Part shown: piece after piece, positions 1 to 9,300 of the stretch
Numbering within the stretch: the first letter of the stretch is position 1
Layout of the letters: each line of letters opens with the position of its first letter
From: Progne subis subis
Taxonomy: Eukaryota > Chordata > Aves > Passeriformes > Hirundinidae
DNA length: 64,000 nt
Assembly: GCA_022316685.1 (NCBI GenBank)
Contig: JAKJHU010000381.1
Location: 62,001 to 126,000 of the forward strand
Reading direction: 5' to 3'
The notes under the pieces: generated by a model
What the model was told of the DNA's origin: nothing
What the model saw: the letters and a program-made list of their open reading frames with translations, nothing else
Databases searched by the model: none
Program-made: the position numbers and the translations under genes

Positions 1-332
1 ACTGGGTTTTCTGTGATTGTGGTAGATGAAACAGCTTCCTAATTTTATTCTGTTTGAAGTAGGTGTCAGCAGTCTGTACATGTCTTCAAGTCACTGGTTT
101 TGTCAGCATCCAAGGGAGAAGTGGGCCAAGTCATGCAAGGCCAAGGAATACCTTGGGAGATCAACTGCTCAGCAACCCAGAAAAGTAGGTGGGCACTGTT
201 TTTTTGACATGGTTTATATGTATCTAAGCTACAGGCTCTTCTGTCTGGAACGAAAAAGACCAAAAAGTCAGGCTCAAGGCTTTTACACAAGGAATGGAGC
301 TTGTACAGGGTAAGCATTGCATTGTTTTGAGT
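1..332. other. unassigned sequence
   Basis: No coding frame, LTR boundary or known repeat is recognised here. The short open frames on both strands carry no motif. Confidence 0.4.
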
Positions 333-409
333 CTGGGATTTGGGACAGCACAGGAGCCTTACCCATTGGATTCCCAGAAGGCAAGAGCTACCAGACCTTT
401 CTACGGGTC
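333..409 (+). repeat. LTR-F (ERVL-like) fragment
   Basis: This stretch aligns by eye with 31063-31140, inside the ERVL-type LTR, sharing the run from GGGATTTGGGACAGCACAGG to CTACCAGACCTTTCTA. It stops where LTR-A begins. I infer it is a remnant of the 5' LTR of the outermost ERVL-like element whose 3' LTR is at 30775-31354. Confidence 0.5.
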
Positions 410-1076
410 TGTTCTAGGGTAACTTTATGATGCTTGTATCCCCAATCGTCTGTTCTGTTTGTGCTGTATATTGAGTTCTGTGCCTTTAAGACTGGTTCTA
501 AGAGCAAGGAGAAGCGCGGAGTTTGTTTTGAGAAAACTGCCTAACTCCTCCACATTCTTCTGCGGACAGGGTGTTCAGCGGAGGCTTGGAGAGACTGCAG
601 GACAGAGATTTTTTTTTTTTTTTTGCTTTTAGTTAGTTTCAGCTAGCTAGGGCAGAGAAGTTCCCTGGACTGTTTTTTTTTTCCTTTTTCTTGGAACTGT
701 TTAAACCTGCTCTGGACTGAAAACCCAGGGGAGCACTGGGGGCTGCACCTGCGGCCCACCGGGGCCTGGACCTCGGCATTTTCCAGCAGCGCCGGAGGGA
801 CTGGGACTGATGAGAGACTGAGAGAGAGCTGAGCTACACCCACGGCAAGGACTTTCTCAATTTGCCATCTCACTCCAGAACGAGAGGTTTTATTGTTTCG
901 TATTATTCATTCTTTATACTTGTATGCACTTCATTTGTTAAGTAAAATAGTTTTTTCCACTTTTCTCCAAAGAAGTTTTTTTACCGGACTGGTTGGAGGT
1001 AGGGGCCACTTGGGTTTGCTTCCCAGAGGGATCCTATTCAGGGGTTTTCTCCCAAATTTGTCCCTAAACCAAGACA
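410..1076 (+). mobile_element. LTR-A, 5' LTR of composite ERVK-like element P1
   Basis: The LTR runs from TGTTCTAGGG to CCAAGACA. It matches the solo copies at 6063-6697 (plus) and 37102-37758 (minus) along its length. A primer-binding site follows, so this copy is a true 5' LTR. A poly-T run at 608-623 interrupts U3/R. Confidence 0.85.
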
Positions 1077-1086
1077 ATACATTTAT

Positions 1087-1104
1087 TGGTGCCCAACGTG
1101 GGGC
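1087..1104 (+). promoter_or_regulatory. retroviral primer-binding site, tRNA-Lys type
   Basis: TGGTGCCCAACGTGGGGC differs by one base (T for C at position 4) from the tRNA-Lys(1,2) primer site of many beta-type retroviruses. It lies 10 bases after the LTR end. This supports an ERVK/betaretrovirus-like assignment. Confidence 0.8.
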
Positions 1105-1598
1105 TCGAGAGAGTGGAAAAAACTTGTATTGATTATTAATTGCATTTTTTAGTTGTCCTTTGTGTGAGGATTAAACAGTCAGTAGCTATGTTGCTTCTTG
1201 AATTCCTAATGTCTCTTAGAATGGAGTCTTTTCTGTGTTTCTGTTCCCTAAGCTTTTTTGAGGTTTTAATACCTTTCTAGTCCTTAGGTTTGTTTTCTTA
1301 CCCAGAAATAGCTCCAATATTGTCCCTAACATACAGCTTTTACACTAAGAATGCACAAATTAGAATAGCTATTTTGCTAGGCTTAGTGATTATAGTTTAC
1401 AAGAGGCTTATAAAGGTACTAGAGTTTGTTCCAGGTATGTTCAGTTTATGGTTTTTTCGTCCTACCCTGCATCCTAGTTCCAGCAGCATGTTTTAAAGAT
1501 TTATCAATAATTGCACCCAGTTTGTTAAAAGAAGAGTAGGGGATGAAGCTCTTCAACCTCTCCTTTCCTTCTTCTCTTTTGAGTCAGTTACATCACTT
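1105..1598 (+). other. leader of P1, non-coding
   Basis: AT-rich sequence between primer site and the first gag-like frame. Short open frames carry no recognisable domain. Confidence 0.4.
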
Positions 1599-2790
1599 TT
1601 GGAGAATGTTCAGGGCCTCCTGAATGTTAAAGACCCCACCTTCCTGGTATTTCAGCTAGTGAGCTTCCTCTATACAGTTTGTAGCTTTTCTAGAATGAGT
1701 CACACACTGCTAAACACTGTAAGGCAGCAGATAGAGGCAGGGGAGCAGGGAGATAAATCAGTCACTCAGGCTGCAGCCAACCCCACAGCTACTCAGGTTG
1801 CAGCTAAACCAGACAGTGAAGCTAAGACACCAGCAGTTGCTGCAGTAAAAAAGGGAAAGAAGCACACGGACAAAACCGATCGACCAGTAGATAATGATTC
1901 AGGTGAAAGATCCTCAATGCCTCCTGACATCCAATCAGAAGCTGAACCAACTGACACACAATCAGAAGCTAAAGCAACTAATGATACACAGTCAGAAGCC
2001 GAAACAACTGGTACAAAATCAGAAGCCCAACCAACTGGCACAAGATCAGGAGTCTGACCAACTAGCACATGATCAGAAGCCCAACCAACTGCTACAAGAT
2101 CAGGAGATACTATTAAGTCCTTTTCCCTGAAAGACCTTCGTAGCCTAAGAAAAGATTACACTCAACAACCTGATGAATCTATAATTAGTTAGTTAGTCCA
2201 TCTTTAGGATGCTGCAGGTGAGGCTACAATGCTAGATAGCACTGAAGCAAAGCATTTAGGATCTCTGTCACATGATCCAGTTATCGACCAAGAAATTATG
2301 AGGGAGGCTCACTCTTGCAGTCTCTGGGAACGGGTCCTGGGAATTGTGGCACAAAGATATCTGTGTGCCGACGATCTCTATATGCAGAAAATCCAGTGGA
2401 AAACCATTAAACAAAGGATTCAGCACTTGAGAGAAATGGCAGTGGAAGAGATTGTCTTCTCAGATGACCTAAACACTAAGAACCCCAACTTGGTACCATG
2501 TACACCTGTAATGTAGCGAAAACTTGTACGACTGGGGCCACAAGAATACTCTTCTGCTTTAGCAATAATGGAGCAGGATGACACAGAGGAGACTGTTCTT
2601 GATACAGTGAAGAAGCTCTGAGCATATGCAGATGCTGTACATAGTCCAACACATGCAAGAATCGCAGCTCTAGAAACACAGGTGCAGGGATTAGCAGACA
2701 AGATAGAGAAGAATCACAAAAAACTCAGGGAGGAGATAAAAGAGGACATTCTCCAAATATTCAGTTTTGAAGGAGGTCAGTAACCCTGCC
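1599..2790 (+). pseudogene. gag: gag-like remnant of P1
   Basis: Broken retroviral gag-like sequence. The first open piece (1599-2057, 152 codons) is lysine/alanine-rich and ends in QSEA-type repeats. A second piece (2229-2516) has a helical, tryptophan-containing segment (SLWERV, ADDLYMQKIQWK) of the kind found in structural regions of avian ERV Gag proteins. It reads on after a stop at 2514 into a coiled-coil-like stretch (heptad Leu/Ile, many Lys/Glu) to about 2760. At least three stops or frame changes separate the pieces. No zinc knuckle is present. Capsid identity is inferred from layout and flavour, not from a firm motif. Confidence 0.55.
1931..2106 (+). repeat. imperfect ~30-bp tandem repeat in gag-like frame
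   Basis: About six units built on CA-ATCAGAAGC-(C/T)-AA-CAACTG, each encoding a variant of the QSEA peptide. Two open frames cover the array because unit lengths vary. Confidence 0.75.
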
Positions 2791-2867
2791 TTGTTTCATT
2801 TACTGAAGGCCCTGTGGTGGGCAATTCAGGCCAGGGTTCAACCATACTACGTTCTGCATGTACGGAG

Positions 2868-3222
2868 TGTAGCAGGATTTTTGGAGACAGACACAAAGAG
2901 GCATGACAATTCTGTGAAAGTTCTGTTGTTTTAGCACTGTCAAGGACGTTGAGCCTGAGAACCAGGACACTGAGCCTGAGAACCAGCTTTTTCTCTCAAC
3001 AAAGTGTAAACAGGTAACTGCAAAGGAATGCTTATGCAGACAACACTAGCCAATAGCGAGTAGTAAAATGCTGTGTGAACAGCTTATGCACTAGAACGAT
3101 ATATGTATAAAAGAACCCTGTGTACCCTCAATAAATGGAGCATTCACCACTACTTCTGTGAAGAAGGTGTTTGACTCTGGCTGTTCCCCATGCATTTTTT
3201 TCAAAATCTTCTTCAACAGTCA
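2868..3222 (+). mobile_element. LTR-B copy joining two parts of P1
   Basis: Begins TGTAGCAGGATTTTTGG and ends TCAAAATCTTCTTCA, matching the two LTRs of provirus P3 (reverse strand, 16216-16587 and 22773-23139). The flanks (ACGGAG and ACAGTC) do not match, so this is not a clean solo insertion. It sits between gag-like sequence and the end of RNase H, so it probably marks a deletion or recombination point. Confidence 0.75.
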
Positions 3223-4234
3223 CACTAACTTGCCAGGATTTGTAGCGGAAGGTAATGCAAGGGCTGACAAGTTGGCTAACCCAGCGTGGGTAGCCCCTCA
3301 GCCTGACGTGCTCGCGCAGGCCAAGGCATCGCATGGGTTTTTCCACCAAAATGCGCATATGCTGCAGAAGTAGTTCCAACTGACGCCCACTGAGGCTCGT
3401 GAGATTGTCAAGTCATGCGACGACTGTCACGCCCTTGGTGCGCTATTGCCAGCAGGGGTTAACCCCAGAGGCCTTAAAGCCTTGGAGCTTTGGCAGACCG
3501 ATGTCACCCAGGTCACCGAGTTTGGCTGGCTCAAGTATGTGCATGTCACGGTGGACACGTTCTCCTTTGCAATGTGGGTTTCGGCTCACAGTGGAGAGAA
3601 AGCCCATGATGTCATTGCCCACTGGAGGCAGGCCTTTGCTGTTCTTGGCATACCTTCTGCTGTGAAAACTGACAATGGTCCTGCTTACGCCTCACAGAAG
3701 GTACGGCAGTTCCTACAGTCGTGGGGTGTGTCACATAACTTTGGCATCCCTCATTCTCCGACGGGACAGGCGATTGTAGAACGCAATCACGGTACACTCA
3801 AGCGTGTTCTTCAGAAACAAAAACGGGGAATGCAGGGTGAAATCCCACACAGTCAATTGGCAAAGGCTTTGTACACCATCAATCACCTTACGGTGCCGCA
3901 GAACTCAAATAATCCTGTCATTTTGAACCATCACCTCACGTTGCAGGCTTTGGACGACACGCATCAGCCTCGAGCAAAGGTTCGGGTCAGAAATTTAGTC
4001 ACCAAGCAATGGGAAGGACCCTATGAACTTATCGCTATGGAGCGTGGGTATGCGTGCATGTCCACAGATACTGGGACACGCTGGCTACCTTCAAAGTGTG
4101 TCCATCCTGACCTGCGACCGCAGAGGCAGAATTCGGCTGACAGGCGAGGTGGAAACCGTGATCAGCTAGAAGGTCACCAAGTGACTGAATCCTCAAGTGA
4201 TCACTCCGATGATTCCTCCACAGACAGTGATTGA
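3223..4234 (+). pseudogene. pol: RNase H C-terminus and integrase of P1
   Basis: The frame opens with the end of RNase H (HTNLPGFVAEGNARADKLA) and continues into integrase. One amber codon at 3371 interrupts the zinc-binding region; 3446-4234 is then open for 262 codons. The integrase core shows WQTDVTQ (first Asp), KTDNGPAY (second Asp) and SPTGQAIVERNHGTL (Glu), so the DDE triad is complete. The tail WEGPYELIAMERGYACMSTDTG is the C-terminal DNA-binding domain. The acidic end (DHSDDSSTDSD) is followed after about 60 bases by an LTR, so there is no env. ERVK-type by similarity to P2 and P4 in this window. Confidence 0.85.
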
Positions 4235-4281
4235 ATTTGTATATATTCCTTTTGTAAATTTGTTCATTTTTCTTTTTTGTA

Positions 4282-4296
4282 GTTAAAAGGGTGAGA
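4282..4296 (+). promoter_or_regulatory. polypurine tract of P1
   Basis: A purine-rich run (GTTAAAAGGGTGAGA) directly before an LTR start is the expected plus-strand primer for retroviral DNA synthesis. Confidence 0.6.
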
Positions 4297-4509
4297 TGTC
4301 ACCCTGGTTTTTCTGAGTTTTTTAAAGCCTTCTACTTGTTCCTAAGATGGAGTCAGTTTCTTTAGTTTCTGCACAATATTAGGAACAGGATTTCGCTTTT
4401 CTCACACATGGGAACATAAACAAACCTTTTGTTTTCATTCCCTGTCCTTTGTTTACATATTTCTAGCCTGAAAACAATGTAACTGACAGCTGGTCTGGCC
4501 AGTGGGGTG
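4297..4509 (+). mobile_element. LTR-D, 5' part, interrupted by provirus P2
   Basis: Begins TGTCACCCTGG and matches the start of the solo LTR-D on the minus strand at 30262-30659. It breaks at GGGGTG (4504-4509), exactly where P2's LTR begins. The missing 3' half reappears at 28729-28881 after a second GGGGTG. It most likely served as the 3' LTR of P1's integrase segment. Confidence 0.8.
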
Positions 4510-4888
4510 TGTGGTATTACTTTAGAGAGACCCAGATGACCACCGACGGCAAAAGGAAAGAGCCTGCTCTTTGTCCGGGGGCGGGAATTATAGCTTTATT
4601 TGGTCCAGAGCTAGTTTTAGCTCCTTTCCCATCTTCTCCGGTGCCAGAAAGAGCCCGGCCCCACCGGTCCCAGGGCTTTTTCCCTGGGGAGCCGGGCCTA
4701 GAGGCAGGGACAAGCCACTACCCAATCAGGGACAAGGTGGGAGTGGAACAGAGTTGGGTTACAATCCAGTGTGGGGGATGGACGCGGCCGAGCAGGGAAA
4801 AACCACGTGATACAGTTTCCAAGGGGAACAGGGGAAACATTACAAATCCAATACAACATATTATAAATCCAATTAATGCATTACAACA
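4510..4888 (-). mobile_element. LTR-E, 3' LTR of P2
   Basis: On the minus strand it starts TGTTGTAATGC after a polypurine tract and ends TACCACA. The same LTR occurs at 28343-28722 and as a solo copy at 33486-33879. Confidence 0.88.
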
Positions 4889-4905
4889 TTTCCCCCTTTC
4901 TTATT
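4889..4905 (-). promoter_or_regulatory. polypurine tract of P2
   Basis: On the minus strand AATAAGAAAGGGGGAAA abuts the LTR start, the standard position of a polypurine tract. Confidence 0.8.
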
Positions 4906-5045
4906 AAATTGAGAAGGGGGAAGGCTCAGTCCGTGGGAGATGTTCAGAGTTCGGACCTTGAGTACCTTTAAAGTTGAAGAAGAAAAAAAAATGACATCTA
5001 GTGCAGACAAACTGTTCAGAAAATGCTGTTAAGGGAAGATGATAA

Positions 5046-6062
5046 TTAGAAGGAGAGGGTTTGGTGCTTTCTCCTCCTCCAGGCAGCACTGGCCACTTGT
5101 GGAGCCTCTGCAGGCGGTTTTGCACTTTTAGGGATGAAAGGTTTCACCCACTTGGCTGGCACCCACTTGAGACCTGAGGGAGTGGACACGCAGGCGTACC
5201 CATGACCCCAGGTGATCAGATCATGAGGACCCTCTGTTTCCCTGGTTGCTGGATCCTTTACTATTACCGGTGGCTTTGCTTTCAGCTGCAGTTGGGAGTT
5301 CTCTCTGAAATGGCGCACAATTGGTGGGTTAAGATTTTCATATGTGCAATTTAAAAAATTCAGAGTGAACAAGGCCTTGGACAACTGGATTTGGGGTGTT
5401 TCTAATTTTAGAGACTGATGCTGTTGGCTGAGGACCCTTTTGAGATTTTGGTAGGTCCTTTCCACGATGGCCTGACCTGTCGGGGAGTAGGGGATGCCTG
5501 TTTTGTGCTCTACTCCCCATTGCTGCAGGAAGCTTCTGAACTCCTTGGATGTGTACATGGGTCCATTATCAGTTTTTATTGATTTGGGGATGCCCAGGAA
5601 GGAGAAAGCCTGTATTAGGTGTTTCATGGCATCACTAGACTTCTTCCCTGTGTGGGCAGAGGCATAGACATCTCCAGAAAAGGTGTCTACAGATACATGG
5701 ACATACTTTTGTCTACCAAAGGACATGATGTATGTAACATCCATCTGCCAAACCTCACAGCTGTTCAATCCCCTGGGGTTTGCTGCTGCACTTAGGGCTG
5801 GGAGTGCATGTTGCTGGCACGAGGGACACTGACACAATTGCCCGAGCCTGTTCTCGAGTTAAGTGGAACTGGCGGACTAGGCCTGGTGCATTCTGGTGAA
5901 AAAGCTGATGGCTGATTTTGGCTTGTCCAAAGATGTCTGGGAGTGAGGCCATCTCCACAGGCACAGCAAGAGCATCAGCCCTTCTGTTGCCCTTGGCTAT
6001 GAATCCTGGTAAATTGGTGTGTGATCTGATGTGCATCACATAAAATTGTTGCTCTCGGTGGG
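5046..6062 (-). pseudogene. pol: P2 RNase H C-terminus and integrase
   Basis: Integrase frame open from 5837 to 5046 (263 codons), preceded in another frame (6039-5755) by the RNase H tail and zinc-binding region (HIRSHTNLPGFIAKGNRRADALA, then FHQNAPGLVRQFHLTREQARAIV). The core has WQMDVTYI, KTDNGPMY and SPTGQAIVERTYQNL, so all three acidic catalytic residues are present. The C-terminal domain follows (HGYACVSTPSGLKWVPAKWVKPF). The start is arbitrary because the enzyme is part of a Gag-Pro-Pol polyprotein; a frameshift near 5800 separates the halves. The frame runs into LTR-flanking sequence without an env gene. It ends at 6062 where a solo LTR-A is inserted. Confidence 0.87.
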
Positions 6063-6697
6063 TGTCCTAGGGTAACTTTATGATGCTTGTATCCCCAGTT
6101 GTCTGTTCTGTTTGTGCTGTATATTGAGTCCTGTGCCTTTAAGACTGGTTCTAAGAGCAAGGAGAAGCGCGGAGTTTGTTTTGAAAAAACTGCCCGACTC
6201 CTCCACATTCTTCTGCGGACGGTGGTGTTCGGCGGCGGCTTGGAGAGACTGCAAGACAGAGATTTCTTTTGCTTTTAGTTAGTTTCAGCTAGCTAGGGCA
6301 GAGAAGTTCCCTGGACTCGTTTTTTTCCTTTTTCGTGGAACTGTTTAAACCTGCTCTGGACTGAAAACCCAGGGGAGCACTGGGGGCTGGACCTCGGCAT
6401 TTTCCAGCAGCGCCGGAGGGACTGGGACTGATGAGAGACTGAGAGAGAGCCGAGCTACACCCATGGCAAGGACTTTCTCAATTTGCCGTCTCACTTCAGA
6501 AGGAGAAGTTTTATTGTTTCATATTATTCATTCTTTATACTTGTATGCACTTTATTTGTTTAGTAAAATAGCTTTTTCCACTTTCCTCCAAAAAGGTTTT
6601 TTTTTTGGACTGGTTGGAGGGAGGGGCCACTTGGGTTTGCTTCCCAGAGGGATCCTATTCAGGGGTTTTCCCCCAAATTTGTCTCCAAACCAAGACA
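6063..6697 (+). mobile_element. solo LTR-A inserted in P2 RNase H
   Basis: TGTCCTAGGG to CCAAGACA, flanked by the 5-bp duplication GTGGG (6058-6062 and 6698-6702). The RNase H reading of P2 continues on either side. It shares with 410-1076 a TTTAAGACTGGTT motif and a TTTATACTTGTATGC segment. Confidence 0.88.
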
Positions 6698-6950
6698 GTG
6701 GGAGATCAGATTTACTAGTTTTGAGAGCAAGTTGAAAAGTGCAGAATTGGAGACCTCTCTCAGTACAGCTTGTTCAGATCTGGACACTACACCTGCTACA
6801 TAGGCCGAATCTGTGACCAAATTGAATGGTTCAGGAAACTTTTCAAAAGCTCTAACAACTGCAGCCAACTCAGCTACCTGAGGCGATTCTTCCACCTCAG
6901 CAATATCTTTCTCTCACTGCTGAGTTTGAGGATCTTTCCACGTTATTACT
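6698..6950 (-). pseudogene. pol: P2 RNase H, middle part
   Basis: Minus-strand sequence reads EESPQVAELAAVVRAF and FNLVTDSAYVAGVV, carrying the second (Glu) and third (Asp) RNase H catalytic positions. A TGA lies where a tryptophan would be expected, upstream of EKDIAEVEE. It is bounded by the solo LTR-A on one side and by the LTR-C/P4 insertion at ATTACT on the other. Confidence 0.85.
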
Positions 6951-7585
6951 TGTCGCAGGCTTTCCCCGACATTCAGGTGGTTTTAGAGTCTTTTTGCCCT
7001 CTGCAAAGCTCTGTGCCAAACGGATGAAGGAGACAGAGTCTTCAGGTTCCGATTTTTCCAGGTTGCATGCTTTGTTTATTGTTTCTTATCTTACAATTTT
7101 CTCAGTGCCCTACAAAGATGTTTGCAGCTGCCTGGACATATGACGACTCCTCCTGGACTGGGCTGTCGCTATCTTTTATACTAATTGCTACGTATTCTTT
7201 ATTTATCATTACTTGCCAATGTCTATCACTAATACTAAAAAGGTCATCCCTACTTTGACCCAGTCTTCTTAAACTACTTTGTGCCAACGTCACTGCAGAA
7301 AATGGAGTGAGGGAAGAAGAAAGAAGAAACAGGAGACAACACCCCAAATTCTCCATCTTGCCCCCATTCACTTCAATGCTAGAAACCTAGATTTACTGTT
7401 TTTTCACCCTGTGATAAGCTAAACTACTATTTTTCACACTCTTGTGGCCTGAAATTCATCTCTCAGTGTTGGAAGCCTCTCCCATGGACTGAGATCAAAG
7501 CCAGTGTCCCTCTGAGCTCTGGGCCGGGGTCCCAGACCCCCCTGTCCAGGTCTCTGACCCTCCAGGGCAGCCAAAGGAATGCCCT
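6951..7585 (-). mobile_element. solo LTR-C in P2, main part (remainder at 15029-15039)
   Basis: The plus strand runs from TGTCGCAGG to GGAATGCCCT; it is the reverse complement of the LTR at 45526-46170. The missing tip GGACTCCAATA is at 15029-15039. The whole is flanked by ATTACT (6945-6950 and 15040-15045), a 6-bp target duplication in P2 RNase H. On its sense strand it has a TATA-like and an AATAAA motif in the usual order. Confidence 0.8.
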
Positions 7586-9300
7586 TGTTGGAGTCCAGCA
7601 AGGAAAGGGAGGTTAGCACAGAGCCAGAAGAGATAGCCATGCTAACTCCAAGATTGACACATCCCCCAGGGGAAAGAGAAGGGGGAGGGGAAAGAACAAA
7701 CGTATCTCAAGGTCCAACAGGAAGCTCGTCAAAAGCCCAAAACTTAATTCCAGGAGAAATAAAGCTTCTGATCCATCCAATAGAGCAGGAGAATCTGGAC
7801 ATGCTTTTCTTTGAAGCAGTCCCAGAACAAACCCCACATTCGCACACGGAGGGGGGGGAAGAAGTCCACCTAGAAGTCCCTTCACCCCCCCAGAATCACC
7901 GCGGCGACAAATGCCTCAGTCGCCACTGCTCCTTTCCCTTCCCGTGGAAAAACCGGGTGCGGGTGGAGAGGATGGGGGGGGGGGGTGAAAGAGCAGGGGC
8001 GAGCGCCATCAGAACCGCGGAGGAGGGGCGAAGCTGTGTGGGAAACCAAGGCTGCGCAGGGAACCGAGGTGGCGGGACGCGACGGGGAGCGATTAGAAGG
8101 CGCGTTGGGAGACAGAGGCGCGGATCGCCGGGAACAGTCCGCGGGGGATGGGGCCGTGGCGGGGGAGGGCTCAAGAACGAGCCGAATACTACACACCCCA
8201 GAAATCCTTGCGGCCGGTCCAGGTGCAGGCGCAACAGGGGCAGGGCAAAGCCCGAGGCACGTTCCTCTTCAGGGAGGGGCTGATTCCGATGACGAAAGAG
8301 ACGGGGCGGACCTTGAACGTGAAATAGGGCGGGGTATCCCGCCGGAGACTGCCGGGCCGAGATCGGCAGGGGTGGGGCCAGCGGAGACGGAGCGGGCAGG
8401 GATGGGGTGTGGCCGAGGCGGGGAGAGTCTCGATGGCACCACCCCCAGGCAGCAGGGGCTGCGGAGCCTGATCACGTCCACCAGCAGCGATGACCCTGAG
8501 CCGCCTGCATGCAGTGATTCAGAGACAGCTGCCGAGGTGTTGCGGATGGGTGCGCGTCCGAAAATATCTCAGATTTTACAGGCTTTTCCAGAACTTAAAA
8601 GATACTTCAGAACTCCGAGCCCGCAGAGAACAGCTGTCAGTGTGCCGACGTCACCGAGGGGCGGAGCAGAGAGGCAGCGAGCACGGAGATCATCAGTCGC
8701 ATCGACTGAAGCATCGGTTTGGGAGGACACCCCCACGCTGCATTGTTTTTTTCCAGTTTCATGTAAAAAAATCAACCTCTCCAGAACAGCGATTCAAACA
8801 GAAGCCGAGAGAACCTTTGCCAATGGTAAGGGATGATGATGTTGTTGATGAGGACCAGGAGATGTCAATCACAGATGAAGATATAATCAGAATCACAGCA
8901 TCAGAGGGGATTCCTGCCAGAAGAGTAAAGGCACTTGAGTTCACAAGGCAAGCTTCATCATTTTTGTTATCTGAGGACTTTATGAACAAGTTTTTTCGCA
9001 GGTTCACTGAAACAGCATTTCGCCACAATCTCACATCTTTCTCTCGAATTTTTCTTTCAGGGACAGATGCTTCAGAAAAATTTGAGGATGTTCAGCAAAC
9101 CCTGATTCCTCTCCAAAGAGAGAAAGAGAGAGAGAAAGAAAGGGAGAAAAAGAGAGAGAAAGAGAGAGAGAAAGAAAGGGAGAAAGAAAGAGAGAAGGAG
9201 AGAGAGAAAGAAAGAGAGAGAGAGAGAAAGAAAGAGAGAAAGAAAGGGAGAAGGAAAAAAGAGAGAAAGGGAAACAGAGAAAGAAACAAAACCTGATGAG
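7586..9300 (+). pseudogene. gag: P4 gag, region upstream of capsid
   Basis: Overlapping open frames (to 8283, 7985-8836 and 8490-9296) suggest one gag N-terminal and linker region broken by frameshifts. The protein is proline-, glycine- and charge-rich, with no clear matrix fold or N-terminal glycine start. 8827-9060 reads as an acidic, helical segment (DEDQEMSITDEDIIRITAS) that leads into the purine repeat and then capsid. Domain identity is inferred only from its position. The very GC-rich stretch 7900-8450 produces many shadow frames. Confidence 0.55.
9110..9290 (+). repeat. purine microsatellite (GAAA/GAGA)n inside gag
   Basis: About 180 bases made almost only of A and G. In the gag frame it encodes alternating Lys/Glu/Arg (KEREKE pattern), predicted to be a long charged helix. 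The reverse complement gives misleading Ser/Leu-rich open frames. Confidence 0.9.

Noticed and set aside
7586..7600. Considered as the start of a normal 5' LTR for P4
   Set aside because: Only about 13 bases resemble an LTR tip and no primer site follows; TGGAGTCCA is nearly palindromic, so the likeness may be by chance.
7882..8234. Proline-rich minus-strand frames
   Set aside because: GC-rich shadow of P4 gag with no start context, neighbour or motif.
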